NCBI RefSeq assembly: GCF_026914265.1
Contig: NC_069126.1
Coordinates: 34,639,225 to 34,703,224, forward strand
Direction: 5' to 3'
Origin: Mya arenaria
Lineage: Eukaryota; Mollusca; Bivalvia; Myida; Myidae
DNA: 64,000 nt
The notes under the pieces were generated by a model, which saw only the letters and a program-made list of their open reading frames with translations, was not told the DNA's origin and did no database searches. The translations under genes were made by a program, and so were the position numbers. Positions within the stretch are counted from its first letter, which is position 1. The number at the start of each line of letters is the position of its first letter. Below are positions 13,063-25,088 of this stretch, in pieces.

Positions 13063-14280
13063 ACTGATAAACGTAGCGTGCTCGCCGAATGGGTATAACC
13101 CGATGGCGAGGGTAAATAAGCCCCCCCCCCCTCCCCCCAAGAACAGGTACCATTTCTTTTAAACGTTTTGCTGTGCTACTCTTAATTTATCATGTATTGA
13201 AAGATCTCTATTAGCGGTTTTTTTTCGTGGGTTTTGTGTTACCGTTATAAATAATAATAACTTACAGTTAATGATTAAATCTGATCTATAGCTTAATTGA
13301 TGTCAAGCTAAAATGTTTATGACTCACATTGGCACGTGCTGTTGTTATAGTTTCATCGTTACATTATAAAACCGGTACTTTATAAAACACACGCGTGTCT
13401 GACATGGTATTATCAAAATTGAAAGATATATATTAGAGGGGTTCTTTCGTAGTTTTCATTTTATTAGTACAAATAATAATAATAATAACGTGATAAAATC
13501 TGATGTACAGTTAAGTTGAAGTTTAATTTTCAGATTCTTATCAATAAATCTAAGATAATACATGATTAAATTAAAAGCTACGTGGCCTCAAATTCAAATG
13601 ATTAAATATGGTAAACTGCTTTTCCGTATGCCTTTACGTTTCAACCATCAATTTATTATGAACTTGTTTGAGGTATACTATTGCTCTCAATATTGTCATA
13701 AAATATACCGTTATTTCAATTTGTGTAGTACATTCAATACAAATTAAAGTTTGACACTGTGCCTAGAATTAAAAAAAAATCTAGTTAAAAGAAGTAGGTA
13801 CCCTTTTAATTTTAAATATAAAAATGCATAAAAAATAATGAGTTTAGTTGCTGTGTTCTTTTTGGCCTTTCTTGTGACCTGAGTGTAAACGAATTAACTT
13901 GAAAGAGTCACAAATTCCAACGCATGTGGAATGTGACGATTCGCCATAATCTTGACCGTCTGTCTCGAAAATAAAAACAGGCTTATAATTATCAGATTTC
14001 GTGTGTTTTTTTCATTAATTATTATCCATCTTAAACGGCATCTCCATAGAAGATTACTTCAAAGCAAGGAAAGAGTTGACTGAGGAGTTTTTGAGAAATG
14101 TTGGTGCCATCTACGGATGGCGATAGGTGCTTGATACAGTTTTAGACTGTGGACTTGATATTAAACACATATCATTATACCTCTTGTAAATATTAGAAAC
14201 ATGCTTATGTATATCATTTAAAGATTATTTCAAGATTTTGAAGTTTAAAGACTTATTTTTATAAAAAAAATATCACATGA
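13063..14280. other. Non-coding, with one arm of a long-range inverted repeat
   Basis: CGTGCTCGCCGAATGGGTAT followed by AACCCGATGGCGAG (13076-13110) is a diverged inverted partner of 14695-14755. A C-run lies at 13120-13135. The rest is AT-rich with no gene recognised. Confidence 0.35.
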
Positions 14281-14281
14281 A

Positions 14282-14390
14282 TAAATGTCAATGGGGCCGA
14301 TTTGGTAAGGGGCCGAAAAGGTAACCGTTTTAACTAGGGGCCGATTTTGTAAGGGGCCGATTTGTCTGGTAGCCAATTTTGAGAGTGTCA
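14282..14390. repeat. Short GGGGCCGA tandem cluster
   Basis: GGGGCCGATTTGGTAA, GGGGCCGAAAAGGTAA, GGGGCCGATTTTGTAA and GGGGCCGATTTGTC lie within about 90 bases, directly outside the left arm of the foldback element. Probably a decayed short tandem or the remnant of another repeat. Confidence 0.5.
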
Positions 14391-14404
14391 TATGTTTTCG
14401 CGAT

Positions 14405-16802
14405 GTCTGACCGGGTATGACTAAAATACGAAAATAGGTTATTTTCGCGAAAATAACATATTTTCGCGAAAATAGCTTTTTTGACTTAAATACGAAAATA
14501 AGGTATTTTTTTATGAAAATAGGGTTAGTTTTGGCGAAAATATCTTTTTTTTTACAAAAATAGTTAATTTTTGGCTAAAATAAAGTTATTTTCGCGAAAA
14601 TAACATTTTGATAAAAATCTGGTTACTTATGGCGAAAAACTATCCGAACTTTCTTCTACTCGTGCCTATGCATGGGTGGTTGGGTGAGCTTTTTTACACT
14701 CGCCATCGGGTTATACTAGTTACAAGTTATTCTCATTCGGCGAGCACACCACGATTTACATTTTAGGCTCAGCCTGTCATAGGCATATATGTCGGCATCT
14801 CCTTAAGTTGTAGGATATATCTTTGATTGTTCCCTTTAGTTTTATCGTGTACCAGCTTCAGTAGCAATAACGGTCAATAACATTCTCGACTCTGGAGTTT
14901 TCCCCCCAAGTTGGTCCCAGGGAGTGATTGTGCCGGTATTGAAAAAGGAACCAAAAGCTGAAGTAAATAACTACAGGATGATAACCCTGATTAGTTGTTT
15001 TGGGAAATTATTTACTAAAGTCTTAAACGAGAGACTCAAAACATGGTCAGTAAAATATGACAAAATCACGGACGCGCAGTTCGGTTTCAAGTCTAACCAC
15101 AGTACAACGGATGCAGTGTTCATTCTTCAAAACCTTATTGAATTATATCTTAACAAGCGGAAGAGAGTATATGCTGCTTACGTGGACTATTCGAAGTGTT
15201 TCGACAGGATATATAGAAACGGGCTGTGGTTTAAGCTAATCAAAGAGGGAATAGACGGTAAACTATTACAAATCGTACGTTCTATGTACAAAACCGTCCA
15301 GTCATGTGTGAAACACTGTAATAACTTGTCTGAATTCTTCGATAGCGGTATAGGCCTCTTTCAGGGGGAATTAACCTCGCCGATAATGTTTTGCCTCTTC
15401 GTGAATGACATTGAACTCCATATGCATCAAAATATTAATGCAGGACTTACCTTGGAGTTAAAATTAAGACTGAAAGATACCTATATAACACAATGAAATG
15501 AGGGTGTTAATAGCTCAACAAGTCTTGCTCTATTTCGTGCAGTGAAATCCACTTTTGAAATGTCTTGCTACCTGAACATTGTTGACAATGTTAAACACAG
15601 ACATGCCTTAAGCAAATTAAGATTATCCTCTCACAGGCTTAAAATAGAAGAAGGCCGTTATAGGAACATTCCCCGACATGGAAGGAGATGTGATGTATGT
15701 TCATCGAATGACATTGAAGATGAATATCATTTTGTACTGATATGTGATAGATATCAACACTTAAGAGATCATTATATACCTAGTTATTATCGAACACGAC
15801 CTTGTATGTTAAAATTTATTACTCTTCTTAACTCTAAGAAGAAGTCGTTGTTACACAAACTGGCTATATTTACTATTAAGGCAAATCAGATCAGAGACAA
15901 TATAATTAATATTACAGCGTAACTCAAATGTTATTGCTCTCTTCTTGTTGTTTGAATTCATGTTAATTTTTATATCCTGTTGTGCATGCTATGATAATTG
16001 TTTTGATGATCATAAGCTGTATATGCTTGTATCTAAATAAATGTTCTGTTCTGTTCTGTTCTATAATTATGGGTAGCAATAACGGTCTATAATTATGGGT
16101 CTTTGTCATCAACTTAATCCGCTTAATGACAAACAAGTGTGTATAACCGCTTTGATGTTGCACATTTCGGATGGAGGTGTGATCAACAGAAACATGTTAA
16201 AATACTTTAAAATAATCATTGTTCAATTTTCCTAAAAACATAATTGTTTCGAAACACTAATGCACCGGTCATATGTGTTATGTAGACCAAATAAAAGTAT
16301 TTTAATATTTTTGATTAAAAATTGTCATTTACGACAACAGAAGAAGGTATTTTCTCATTTTTTTTTTAAATCTTATTTTCGCGAAAATAACTTTATTTTA
16401 TCCAAAAACTAACCATATGTTTGTCAAAAAGGTTATTTTCACCAAAACTAACCCTACTTTCAGAGTTTTATCAAAATCTGATTTTCGCGAAAATAGCTTT
16501 ATTTTAGTCAAAACTCGATACATTATCGTCATTTTTTTTTTTTTTTTTCGCCAAAACTAACCCTACTTTCAGATTTTTATCAAAATCTTATTTCCGCGAA
16601 AATGACCTTTTTTTAGCCCAAAGCTTACTATATGTTTGTCAAAAATGTTATTTTTGCCAAAACTAACTCTATTTCCATATTTTTTCAAAATCTTATTTTC
16701 ATCAAAAATAACCTTATTTTCGTATTTTAGTCAAAAAAGCTATTTTCGCGTAAATAGCCTATTTTCGCGAAAATAACCTATTTTAGTCATACCGGTCTGA
16801 CC
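14405..16802. mobile_element. Foldback element with long TIRs built from TTTTCGCGAAAA palindromes
   Basis: The left arm (about 14405-14640) and right arm (about 16370-16802) are inverted copies. Both start GTC(T/A)GACC, continue with TATGACTAAAATA, and then run into repeated modules such as TTATTTTCGCGAAAATAAC, TTAGTTTTGGCGAAAATA and GACTAAAATACGAAAATAA. The palindrome TTTTCGCGAAAA occurs several times in each arm. The arms are themselves internally repetitive, as in foldback transposons. The interior holds a LINE insertion (14876-16072) and a second inverted motif (CTCGCCATCGGGTTAT). No transposase is seen. The exact target duplication is unclear. Confidence 0.75.
14876..16072 (+). pseudogene. 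5'-truncated non-LTR retrotransposon (LINE) with reverse transcriptase fragment
   Basis: A 15-bp direct repeat GTAGCAATAACGGTC flanks it (14861-14875 and 16073-16087), taken as the target-site duplication. The frame running through 14924-15496 is a reverse transcriptase fragment: a fingers motif near QFGFKSNHSTTDAVF, the catalytic A block AYVDYSKCFDRI, and the B block GLFQGELTSPIMFCLFVND. The catalytic YxDD block is missing because sequence is deleted before the next segment. That segment (15542-15922) holds the usual C-terminal Cys/His patch, RCDVCSSNDIEDEYHFVLIC. The 3' end is AAATAAATG followed by three TTCTG repeats. This is a dead copy, inserted inside the foldback element. Confidence 0.85.
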
Positions 16803-17845
16803 TGGAAACAGAAAATTTCATTAACATAAAGATATAGTGATGGTTTCTACAATTATGAAGTGCCCATTAGCTGTTTATATAAGTAACTATGCACTTTTCT
16901 TTTAATGAGAAATTTATTTCAATTTTTTATGCTAATTTAAAACAAATTTAAAGAATTATTATAAATTATGTCAACACGACGAGTTTTCGGAGACTTTCGA
17001 CAAAACAAGATTTAAGTTTGGCAGCTGTTATGTTTAAACACCAGCTATTCGCCAGTTGTTAGTTTTGAATGGTTTAAGTTATTAAAGCTTATATAATGTA
17101 TCTACAAAAGCAGTGCATTAAAGCATACAACTTAGTCCAAATTATTGTACGTTGATGAATGTAGCGATGCCAAGTCAATTGTAGTAATCTCCCCTTATGA
17201 ATCTCATGAATATTAATTTTTCACGGAAGGCGACCCAATACTGGTACCGATTTTATACACCCTTAAAAACACATATATCAACATTTGCGGAGAACCATGT
17301 GGCTATTTATAGTTAATTAGATGATGAAAAAAACGAAAGTGAAAATTTGATTAAACGTTTTTTTCATGTTTTCAGGCAAGTACAAAGGATTATTTGGTTT
17401 GTTTTTAATCATGGGATGAATCTCTCATAGTTTTTTATCACTTTTGATACAAAAACAACTGGACTATGAACGTTCTTAGACCATTTACAGACTTCGCCAA
17501 AATGTAAACAAAAATCCAAAATGGCTGCCGCAAAGTGAAACAACAGTTTTCACCTAGTCAGATGCTTGATGATTAATGCATAAAACAGTTGCTGACAGCT
17601 TCAAACTGCAAGTACACCCTGTGTAAATAGGTGTTAACATTCAGAATGAATACATTTTATATGTCTATTCTTTAAATAATTGTAAAATAAACAATGTTTT
17701 TTCACAAAGTTTATGTTTGTCCCCAGTTTCCTTCCCAAATATGTTTACAGTATGTAATAAAGAAGTGTTTATATAAAATAAAGCCCGAGAAAAATGCCAG
17801 ATTTAGGTTACGTCAGTAGTTTTCTAACTGAAACGTTGTTTTTGT
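16803..17845. other. Non-coding stretch
   Basis: AT-rich. AATCCAAAATGGCTGCCGC at 17515-17533 has a diverged inverted partner near 18663-18678, so a larger element may extend left of the TIR element at 17850. No gene recognised. Confidence 0.3.
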
Positions 17846-17849
17846 GTAA

Positions 17850-18845
17850 TATCCCGGAACAACCTATTTTCGACCACAACCTATTTTCGACCGCCTCCTG
17901 AAAATGGGTAAAACACTTCTATTTTGCGTCACTTCCGGTAAAAATAAGCTCCAATTGTTAACCATAACAGTAAAACTGTCAGAAAACTTCATTTGAAAAA
18001 GAATGGGAATGGTAGTGTTAAAAAAACTTAAGTTATACTTGAAACAACACCAATTTATCACTTTTAATTAATGCCAAATTATACCCTTCGTATAAAATGA
18101 TTTCACATGTAAAATACTTCTTTAAAATCGTGTTGTTTTTGTTTGCCAGATCTTACATATCTACCAAAGCCTAAAACCTATGCCCTATTGTTTTCTAAGT
18201 ATAGTGCACAACATTAAAAGCGCATCAAAATATGATATGTTGCTTATTCTAAAATTAATGAAATTCCTCTACAGGTAACTATATTGAATTGCATTTGGGA
18301 GCTCAGTTACCATAAAATTAAACATATTGCAGCCTAGGCAGGTCATATGAGGCTCATTCAGAGTTGGACCAGTGATAACAGGGTTCATGATGGGTGAATT
18401 TATCATTTTGTACCCATGTGAAAGCCATTAGAAAGGATGATGCATTCCTTTGCCACTCTTGTGGTGGTAAGTCACTAAAAAGTGACTGTATGGCAAATAT
18501 GTAAATATCTAAGAACTTTTTTTTAAACTAAAATACATTAAACAGTTTAAACAAGTTATACAAATTAAAATAAAAAATATTGTGCACAAACTTTTGTTGC
18601 GAAGTATAGTTAAAGGTCATGGTCGAAAGCATGTTGTATCTAGGTCAAATACAACATGTGACAGCCGCCATTTTGGATTCAAAATGTAAACAACAGACGA
18701 TTGAAACAGATTTTATTTTTTTGTTTTTTGAAAGATGAATGATTGCTTTAAATGGTACACACAAACATTTATTTTTTATTATCACTTATTTATGATACAA
18801 ATGTAAATAATCCTTAGGCTGTCGAAAACCCGTTGTTCCGGGATA
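17850..18845. mobile_element. TIR element, TCCCGGAACAAC ends, TA target site
   Basis: The left end TATCCCGGAACAAC (17850-17863) and right end GTTGTTCCGGGATA (18832-18845) are perfect inverted repeats. Less exact inverted similarity (TTTTCGAC / GTCGAAAA) continues inward. The flanking TA on each side fits a TA target duplication, as in Tc1/mariner-type MITEs. No transposase frame is present. The ~1 kb interior is AT-rich and unrecognised. Confidence 0.65.
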
Positions 18846-19950
18846 AGAAAAGATAAGATAAATTTTATTCTAATCATGGGTCATGTTATTTGAAATATAA
18901 ATCACAGATTACATAATGTAGAAAATAAATTGATACAGTAAGGCAACACATTTAGTGAATGCAAATAAGGCTTCATTTTGATTTTTTTTAAACACAAAAA
19001 ACATAAGCTTATTTGGAAAATTAATAAGCATGTTTCCCATTTCCTTTTTATGCCTTAAAGTAATGTAAATGTACTATTTAAATCCAGAGTTGATGTTTAT
19101 ATGTGATTATAACTTACAAATGGGAATCATGTTTATAATCAACCACAAATTAGTATTTATAAAACATTTAACAGGAGACAACAGCAAAACGAAGGAATTC
19201 ACTCATAAATTGACAATCATTATTATATATATTATAATATTAATATAATAATTGGTTTGATCAATATACCATTATTAAATAGCAGTGTAATAAATAAAAA
19301 AACTGTAATTTCAATTAATGTACAACTCATTTCAGTTTGTAACGAAACTGTTTATTTACTTTAGTTTGTTTATTTGCTGTGTTTTATTCAGTTTATATGT
19401 TTGCATGTAGTAAAAAAAGCCTTTTGGGCAGTTCTACATGCCTTACAATGAAAATAAAAACTTGGGTCAGGATTTCGTGACTTTTCAGTTAGTGCATTTT
19501 AATGGCGGTGAAGGGTGGCTGCATACAAATTGCTATATCTTCACTTTGAAATGAGATATTAGAATAATTCTTGCATTTTTATTCTCACAAAATATGTATA
19601 TTCACAGAAATGTAAGGTTTTTGCATGTCAAATTATTTAAAAAAAGTCATGTTGCAATGCTAATGAATGTTCGCTTCAGAGACGATTTTTGATTTGGCGA
19701 CTCTAGGCGTCCATATTCCACCTGTTGTTTTCCTAGCCAAGAATGACAGAGCCCAGCGCTAAGTATATTGAGCGGAAAAATAAAGGGAACCTGCTAGGTA
19801 GTTAAAATTGGCGATGCTTTGTTGACAGATCAATATGAATTAGCAACCCCTGCATTGGAAAAATGTCTTCCAGGCTTGTTAAAATTCTGAATTCTTGTTA
19901 AAAAAATTGATACCAAGCAATAGTTTAAGTTTTATTCAGGCTTGCGTTTC
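18846..19950. other. Non-coding stretch
   Basis: AT-rich sequence with ATAT-type low complexity around 19220-19260. No gene or repeat family recognised. Confidence 0.3.
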
Positions 19951-19955
19951 ATGAA

Positions 19956-20783
19956 ACACTTACTGGTTGGAGAGCAGTAGCCGGCAGAAAGCAGTAGCCG
20001 GCAATCGCTTTTTATTCGTGTTTTTTTAAAATCTTTTTTAAAAAGGTGAGAATGGTAAATCCAAGCAACACCATTTGCATCGAATCCAACACAAAGCGTA
20101 CGTTTAAACATTTTATTTACAAAAATTATTGGAAATGTCACAACGTTTGCCAACTTTCTCGTGGGGAATGATCATGTGAATGTTACTGCGCATGCGCAAT
20201 TGAATAAATTTGCATATCTAATTATAGCACTAGCATTTACCGACAGTCAAGTGTTGGTTATGAACGATTATTTGTCGATGAATCACAGCAAAATGTATTT
20301 TTCAAAAAGCCTGTTGAAATGATATTTTCATATTGCCCGTCAATCGCTTTCAAACAATATTGAGACATATTCAAAATTTTATGTATCCATGGTGTGGTTT
20401 TAGAGTAGACGCGTTGTTTAAGCAAGACTACTCCAGCGCTTGGTTACCAGTATTACTTCCCTGTTCAATAGAGGTGCCCCATGGGGAAATTATACTTAAT
20501 AAGCCGATAAATATCGGTTTTATAGTCAAGGAGCAGTACTGAAATAAAACTGCCGGGTACTGCTTCTCATAATCTGTATATTGGCACTAATTGATTAAAC
20601 CCTTTGTGGCCCCAATTAGGCACGCGCTTCGTGACAACACAAATTTTAATATTGTAAAGTTAGTAGACCTTGACCCCTAGTTTAATAAAATGTAAGTATT
20701 ATTTCCGTTACATTTCGATCTACCGAGAAAATCTTCAAAAACATGCAAAAACTGCCGGCTTCTACTCTCCAACCAGTAAGTGT
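19956..20783. mobile_element. TIR element, ACACTTACTGGTTGGAGAG ends
   Basis: The left end ACACTTACTGGTTGGAGAG (19956-19974) pairs with CTCTCCAACCAGTAAGTGT at the right (20765-20783). Similarity continues inward through AGCCGGCAG / CTGCCGGCT. GCAGTAGCCGGCA is duplicated in tandem just inside the left end. The element is 828 bp with no transposase. A target duplication is not clear, so the superfamily is undecided. Confidence 0.75.
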
Positions 20784-21629
20784 AATAAGAAAAAGGTATT
20801 ATCTAAAAATAATTCATGTGTAACCTTTGTGTTTTAATATAACATTGCATTGTTAAATATTGTGGAGTTTTAATTGAAGAATATTTTTTACATTGGTATA
20901 AATCAGTCGACTTGTGGCGTTTAAAAATGAAAATCCAAATGTTTAAAAAAGTTCCCTATACACGCATTATTGTGGCTTGGGTTAAAGCATATTGCGTCTA
21001 TAAAATATTATGAAAACAAGAAATATTACCAGATAATGTAATCTTATATTAGTTCCGTACACAAAAAAATAGAGATCCAACAGATTATTATGAGTTTGAT
21101 ATGTTTTTCTTCATTTCATACTGTCAAAACATAACAATATATAGAAGGGCACCTGCAAGGCTGCGGTTTACAGTTTTAAAATAATTGGAACAGTCTTCGC
21201 CCATGGCAAAGTTGTTACGATTGTATTTACGAGGTCTATCTGGAAGCTTGCCGGAGTTGGCCGAGTTGTTAAGCTGGGCATTAGTGTAGTCTGTCAGTCA
21301 AGTTTCTACGCATACCGCCTGTATAATATATATATGTGGGGCGACCTGTCCGTATATTGCACGGCTTCGTATTGGTGCGAGTTTGTGTTGGTACGACTTC
21401 TCCTATTAGCAAACTCGTAGCCCTCTGAAAAATAAACTACTATATGATTTAAATAGGTTTTCAAGGCGCAGTCACTTTGATCCAGGCTTAAAAAAAATTG
21501 TGTTTGATACAACCAAACCCTACCCGACAAAGAATCCTGATCCGATTATGTTTTTTGTTTATGTTAAGGTGAATGCAAAATTATGCTGTTTAGAGTAGAG
21601 TGACTAACCTAAACTTTCTAGGGTTAACC
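20784..21629. other. Non-coding stretch
   Basis: No gene recognised; short random open frames only. Confidence 0.3.
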
Positions 21630-22060
21630 TTAAAGGGGTTGCCTCACATATGATAAAATAGCGGGAAAAAAAAGAAAATTGTCGAAAACTGACATCAACT
21701 TGGCATCGATGTGTACGATGCATTGAAACTTACTAATTGAAGTACCACATAGTTTACAATTTATTTAAGTTTAGCAGTTATTTCGTATTTTTCCATTAAA
21801 AAAGATTACTGGTTATGTCTACCAGGTAGAATTTATTCCTTATGCGTGATTGTCTAGTCGGTGTTATCACGTGATATTACCGAGGTAGGTGTATAGATTA
21901 ATTATGTCACCCGATCAGAATAAGCCTTTGTAGCTCAGTTCAAAAAATCAAGTAAGACGCTGGACTTTAATTTTGGCGGCGGGGGTTCGAACCCGGTCTC
22001 AGACACATTTTTTTTACATTTTGGTACTTTTTTTTACAATCTGTGACACAGTCCCTTTAA
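21630..22060 (+). mobile_element. MITE with internal tRNA-like core, copy 2
   Basis: Closely similar to 5319-5818 from TTAAAGGGG at the left to CAGTCCCTTTAA at the right. It lacks about 70 bases before the right end. The tRNA-like core (21930-22003) keeps GTAGCTCAGTT and the best box B of the family, GGGTTCGAACCCGG. The core also has an ~11-base insertion (CAAAAAATCAA) in the D-arm region. Confidence 0.75.
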
Positions 22061-22271
22061 TGTTTAAGTCAATTGTGGTCATTAGGAATTAAAAAAATCA
22101 AAATCAAAAAGAATATATCGTCACCTTAGTGCAATAACTCAATAACTGCATATAGACATAGAAGCAGATATTGCGTTCTTGCACTAAGATGACGATATAT
22201 CCTAAATGTACTGTCGCTTATGCTCAGAAGTTGTATGTGAACTGAGGTGATGTTTAAATTAAACACTAATC

Positions 22272-22845
22272 TTTGAGATGCATGGTTGTTTTTCAGTCAG
22301 ATTTATTGTTAATGTAGCAGATGCATGGTTGTTTTTCAGTCAGATTTATTGTTAATGTAGCAGATACATGGTGTTTTTCAGTCAGATTTATTGTTAATGT
22401 AGCAGATGCATGGTTGTTTTTCAGTCAGATTTGTTGTTAATGTAGCAGATGCATGGTTGTTTTTCAGTCAGATTTATTGTTAATGTAGCAGATGCATGGT
22501 TGTTTTTCAGTCAGATTTATTGTTAATGTAGCAGATACATGGTGTTTTTCAGTCAGATTTATTGTTAATGTAGCAGATTTATGGTTGTTTTTCAGTCAGA
22601 TTTATTGTTAATTAAGCAGATTCATGGTGTTTTCCAGTCAGAATTATTGTTTAATGCAGCAGATAGACATGTATGGGTTTTTTTCAGTCAGATTTATTGT
22701 TAATGTAGCAGATACATGGTTGTTTTTCAGTCAGATTTATTGTTAATGCAGCAGATTCATGGTGTTTTTCTGACAGATTTATTGTTAATGTAGCAGATTC
22801 ATGGTTGTTTTTCAGTCAGATTAATTGTTAATGTAGCAAAAGTCC
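22272..22845 (+). repeat. 43-bp tandem repeat, about 13 units
   Basis: The unit contains GATGCATGGTTGTTTTTCAG, TCAGATTTATTG and TTAATGTAGCA. CATGG recurs at 22281, 22324, 22367, 22409, 22452, 22495, 22538 and onward to about 22799. Units at the right end carry more substitutions and small indels than those at the left. Non-coding minisatellite. Confidence 0.9.
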
Positions 22846-23510
22846 AAAATAATGTCATATTTAACCGCGTACATTTTGTTTAAATTTATCTTTATAAAAA
22901 ACTCCAAATAAAATTGAATGTTACCAATAGCCGGTTGAAAGCAAGATATGATATAATCTATATGTTTTATTTCTTTATAAAAAATAATCTGAGAGTCTAA
23001 ATCAGTCTATACCATGTATATCCGATAAAATACATAAAATTCAACTTACAGTGACTTACTATTATACATAACAGTTAAACCGTACATAAATAGCAACGGC
23101 TGTCCAATTACAACCGATATCTAATCAATTGATTGTAACCAATAATTGATTGTAAAATAGGAACCAATTGCTAATGAATACTGTTTAAAACAAGGGGGCA
23201 TAATTGAAAAAAAATGCAAAATATCATTATTATCATAGTAGAAATAAATGTAAGTGATGTGCCATATAAACATTTGCATTCACATATTCTGGTGGAGGCA
23301 TAATTTATTATTTTATTGCAGACAAAGTTTTTTTCTTGACCAATTCTTACCTGATTTTGATCAAATGTTTTTTCATAAATAGGAACAAAATTACTTGAAA
23401 GGCAGCACTGAATTTGTGCTCACCTATTTTACTTGTATAAGAGGACATGACTTTGTTGGCAGAAAGTTATAGTTCAGGCCCCAGCATAAGTTGTTAACCA
23501 ATGTTTTTTG
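22846..23510. other. Non-coding stretch
   Basis: AT-rich. The segment AGCATAAGTTGTTAACCAATG at 23483 reappears in diverged form after the pearl-like element at about 24757, so these are direct repeats flanking it. No gene recognised. Confidence 0.3.
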
Positions 23511-24707
23511 AGCTCGACTATTAGAAGAATAAGGAGAGCTATCCTAGTCACCCGAGCGTCGGCGTCGGCGTCGGCGTAACCACTTATGCTAATGTTTGCG
23601 TACCACCTCAAATATTTTCAAAGTCCATTGACATATTTGTTCACAATCATGTCCCCAACCTGTACACAGGAGGAGGTAACTCTATCAAGCATTTTGACAA
23701 AAGTATGCCCCTTTTTCTTCTTAGAATTTACAGTAAAGTTTGCGTACCACCTCAAATATTTTCAAAGTCCATTGACATCTGGCTTTTAAACTATGCAGGC
23801 TTGTTCACCATCATACCCAACCTGTACACCAGAGGAGGTAACTCTATCAAGCATTTTTACAAAATTATGCCCCTTTTTCGACTTAAAATTTATGTTAAAG
23901 TTTGCGTACCACCTCAAAATATTTTCAAAGTCCATTGACATCTGGCTTTGAAACTTTGTTCGCTTGTTCACCTTCATGCCCCCAACCTGTATACAGGAGG
24001 AGGTCACCGTATCAAACATTTTGACAGAATATTGCCCCTTTTTCGACTAAGAATTTATGTTAAAGTTTGCGTACCACCTCATATATTTTCAAAGTCCATT
24101 GACATCTGGCTTTGAAACTTTGCACGCTTGTTCACCATTATGCCCCCAATCTGTACACAGGAGGAGGTCACTGTATCAAGCATTTCGACAGAATTATGGC
24201 CCTTTTACGACTTAAAGTTAACGTTAAAGTACCACCTCAAATATTTTCCAATTCAATTGTCATCTGGCTTTGAAACTTTGCACACTTGTTCACCATCATA
24301 CCCCAAACCTGTACACAGGAGGAGGTAACTATATCAAGCCTTTTGACAGAATTATGCCCCTTTTTGGACTTAGAATTTACGTTAAAGTTTGCGTACCACC
24401 TTAGATAATTTCAAGGTTTCGACATATGGCTTTGGAACTTTGCACGCCTGTTCACCATCAAGATCTCAACCTGTGTACAGGAGGAGGTCACTGTATCAAG
24501 CTTTTTTACAATATTGTGCACCATTTTTTACTTAGAACTTACGCTAAAGTTTGCGTAAAGTTAACCACATTTATGTTAATATCTTAGCACATCATGTATT
24601 GCATTGGAATCTAACAGTGATCCATGCATGTTTCGCCAAAACATTTTAATCCTTACACTGAAAAGTGGCGAATAGTCGAGCGTGCTGACTCTGTGACAGC
24701 TCTTGTT
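23511..24707 (+). mobile_element. Pearl-like / Helentron-like element with ~162-bp tandem core
   Basis: It begins AGCTCGACTATTAGAAGAAT followed by a GTCGGC microrepeat. It then carries about seven tandem units of roughly 160 bp, marked by TTTGCGTACCACCTCAAA at 23595, 23739, 23901, 24066, 24229 (partly deleted), 24388 and 24548. It ends with GAATAGTCGAGCG, an imperfect hairpin and GACAGCTCTTGTT. The subterminal GCTCGACTAT / ATAGTCGAGC form a short inverted repeat. A tandem core of ~160 bp inside short inverted ends is the described layout of bivalve pearl elements, which are regarded as non-autonomous Helitron relatives (family knowledge, not searched). Confidence 0.8.
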
Positions 24708-24876
24708 TGTTTTATAATATGTACAGTATACATATCTTCGTGATGTGGTCAGCACAAGCATAAGATGCTAACCAATGGTTTGTTTTACATACAATGTACA
24801 TCACTTTGTGATATGAGTATCTGAGTATTCTATTCAAGTTCATGTTAAGAAAACAACCATGCTTATTTTTTTTTAG

Positions 24877-25088
24877 GACTGATGCCTTTCAGACAGACAG
24901 GTTGGGTCGATTCATCAATGATGCAAAAGACAGATCCCTTAGCAGTTACTGTTACAGCAAACAAAAGCTGTTGGTTTTCCAAGGTTTTCCTCATATATGT
25001 CTGTTTGCCAAGGGAACTATAGGTAACTAGGGGATCAGATCCTCTATCATTATGGTGACAACAGTGGACATTTATTAGGAAAAGCAGG
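24877..25088 (+). pseudogene. SET-domain exon, disrupted
   Basis: The exon follows a strong acceptor (T-run then TAG at 24876) and ends at a GTACAT donor (25089). It reads as the C-terminal half of a SET methyltransferase domain: GRFINDAKDRS aligns with the GRxxNHS cofactor motif, then PHICLFAKGTI, and, after a break, GDQILYHYGD corresponding to the GEELxYDYGD motif. In an active SET protein this part would bind S-adenosylmethionine and the lysine channel. Here the motifs are degenerate (NDA for NHS, YHYGD for YDYGD), and an extra 8 bases GTAACTAG (25023-25030) shift the frame and add a stop. The rest of the SET domain was not found upstream, where the pearl-like element sits. The style resembles KMT5A-like proteins, which is an inference. 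Confidence 0.6.

Noticed and set aside
16060..16100. Short tandem TATAATTATGGGT as a separate minisatellite
   Set aside because: Only two copies, explained by the LINE insertion junction and its target duplication.
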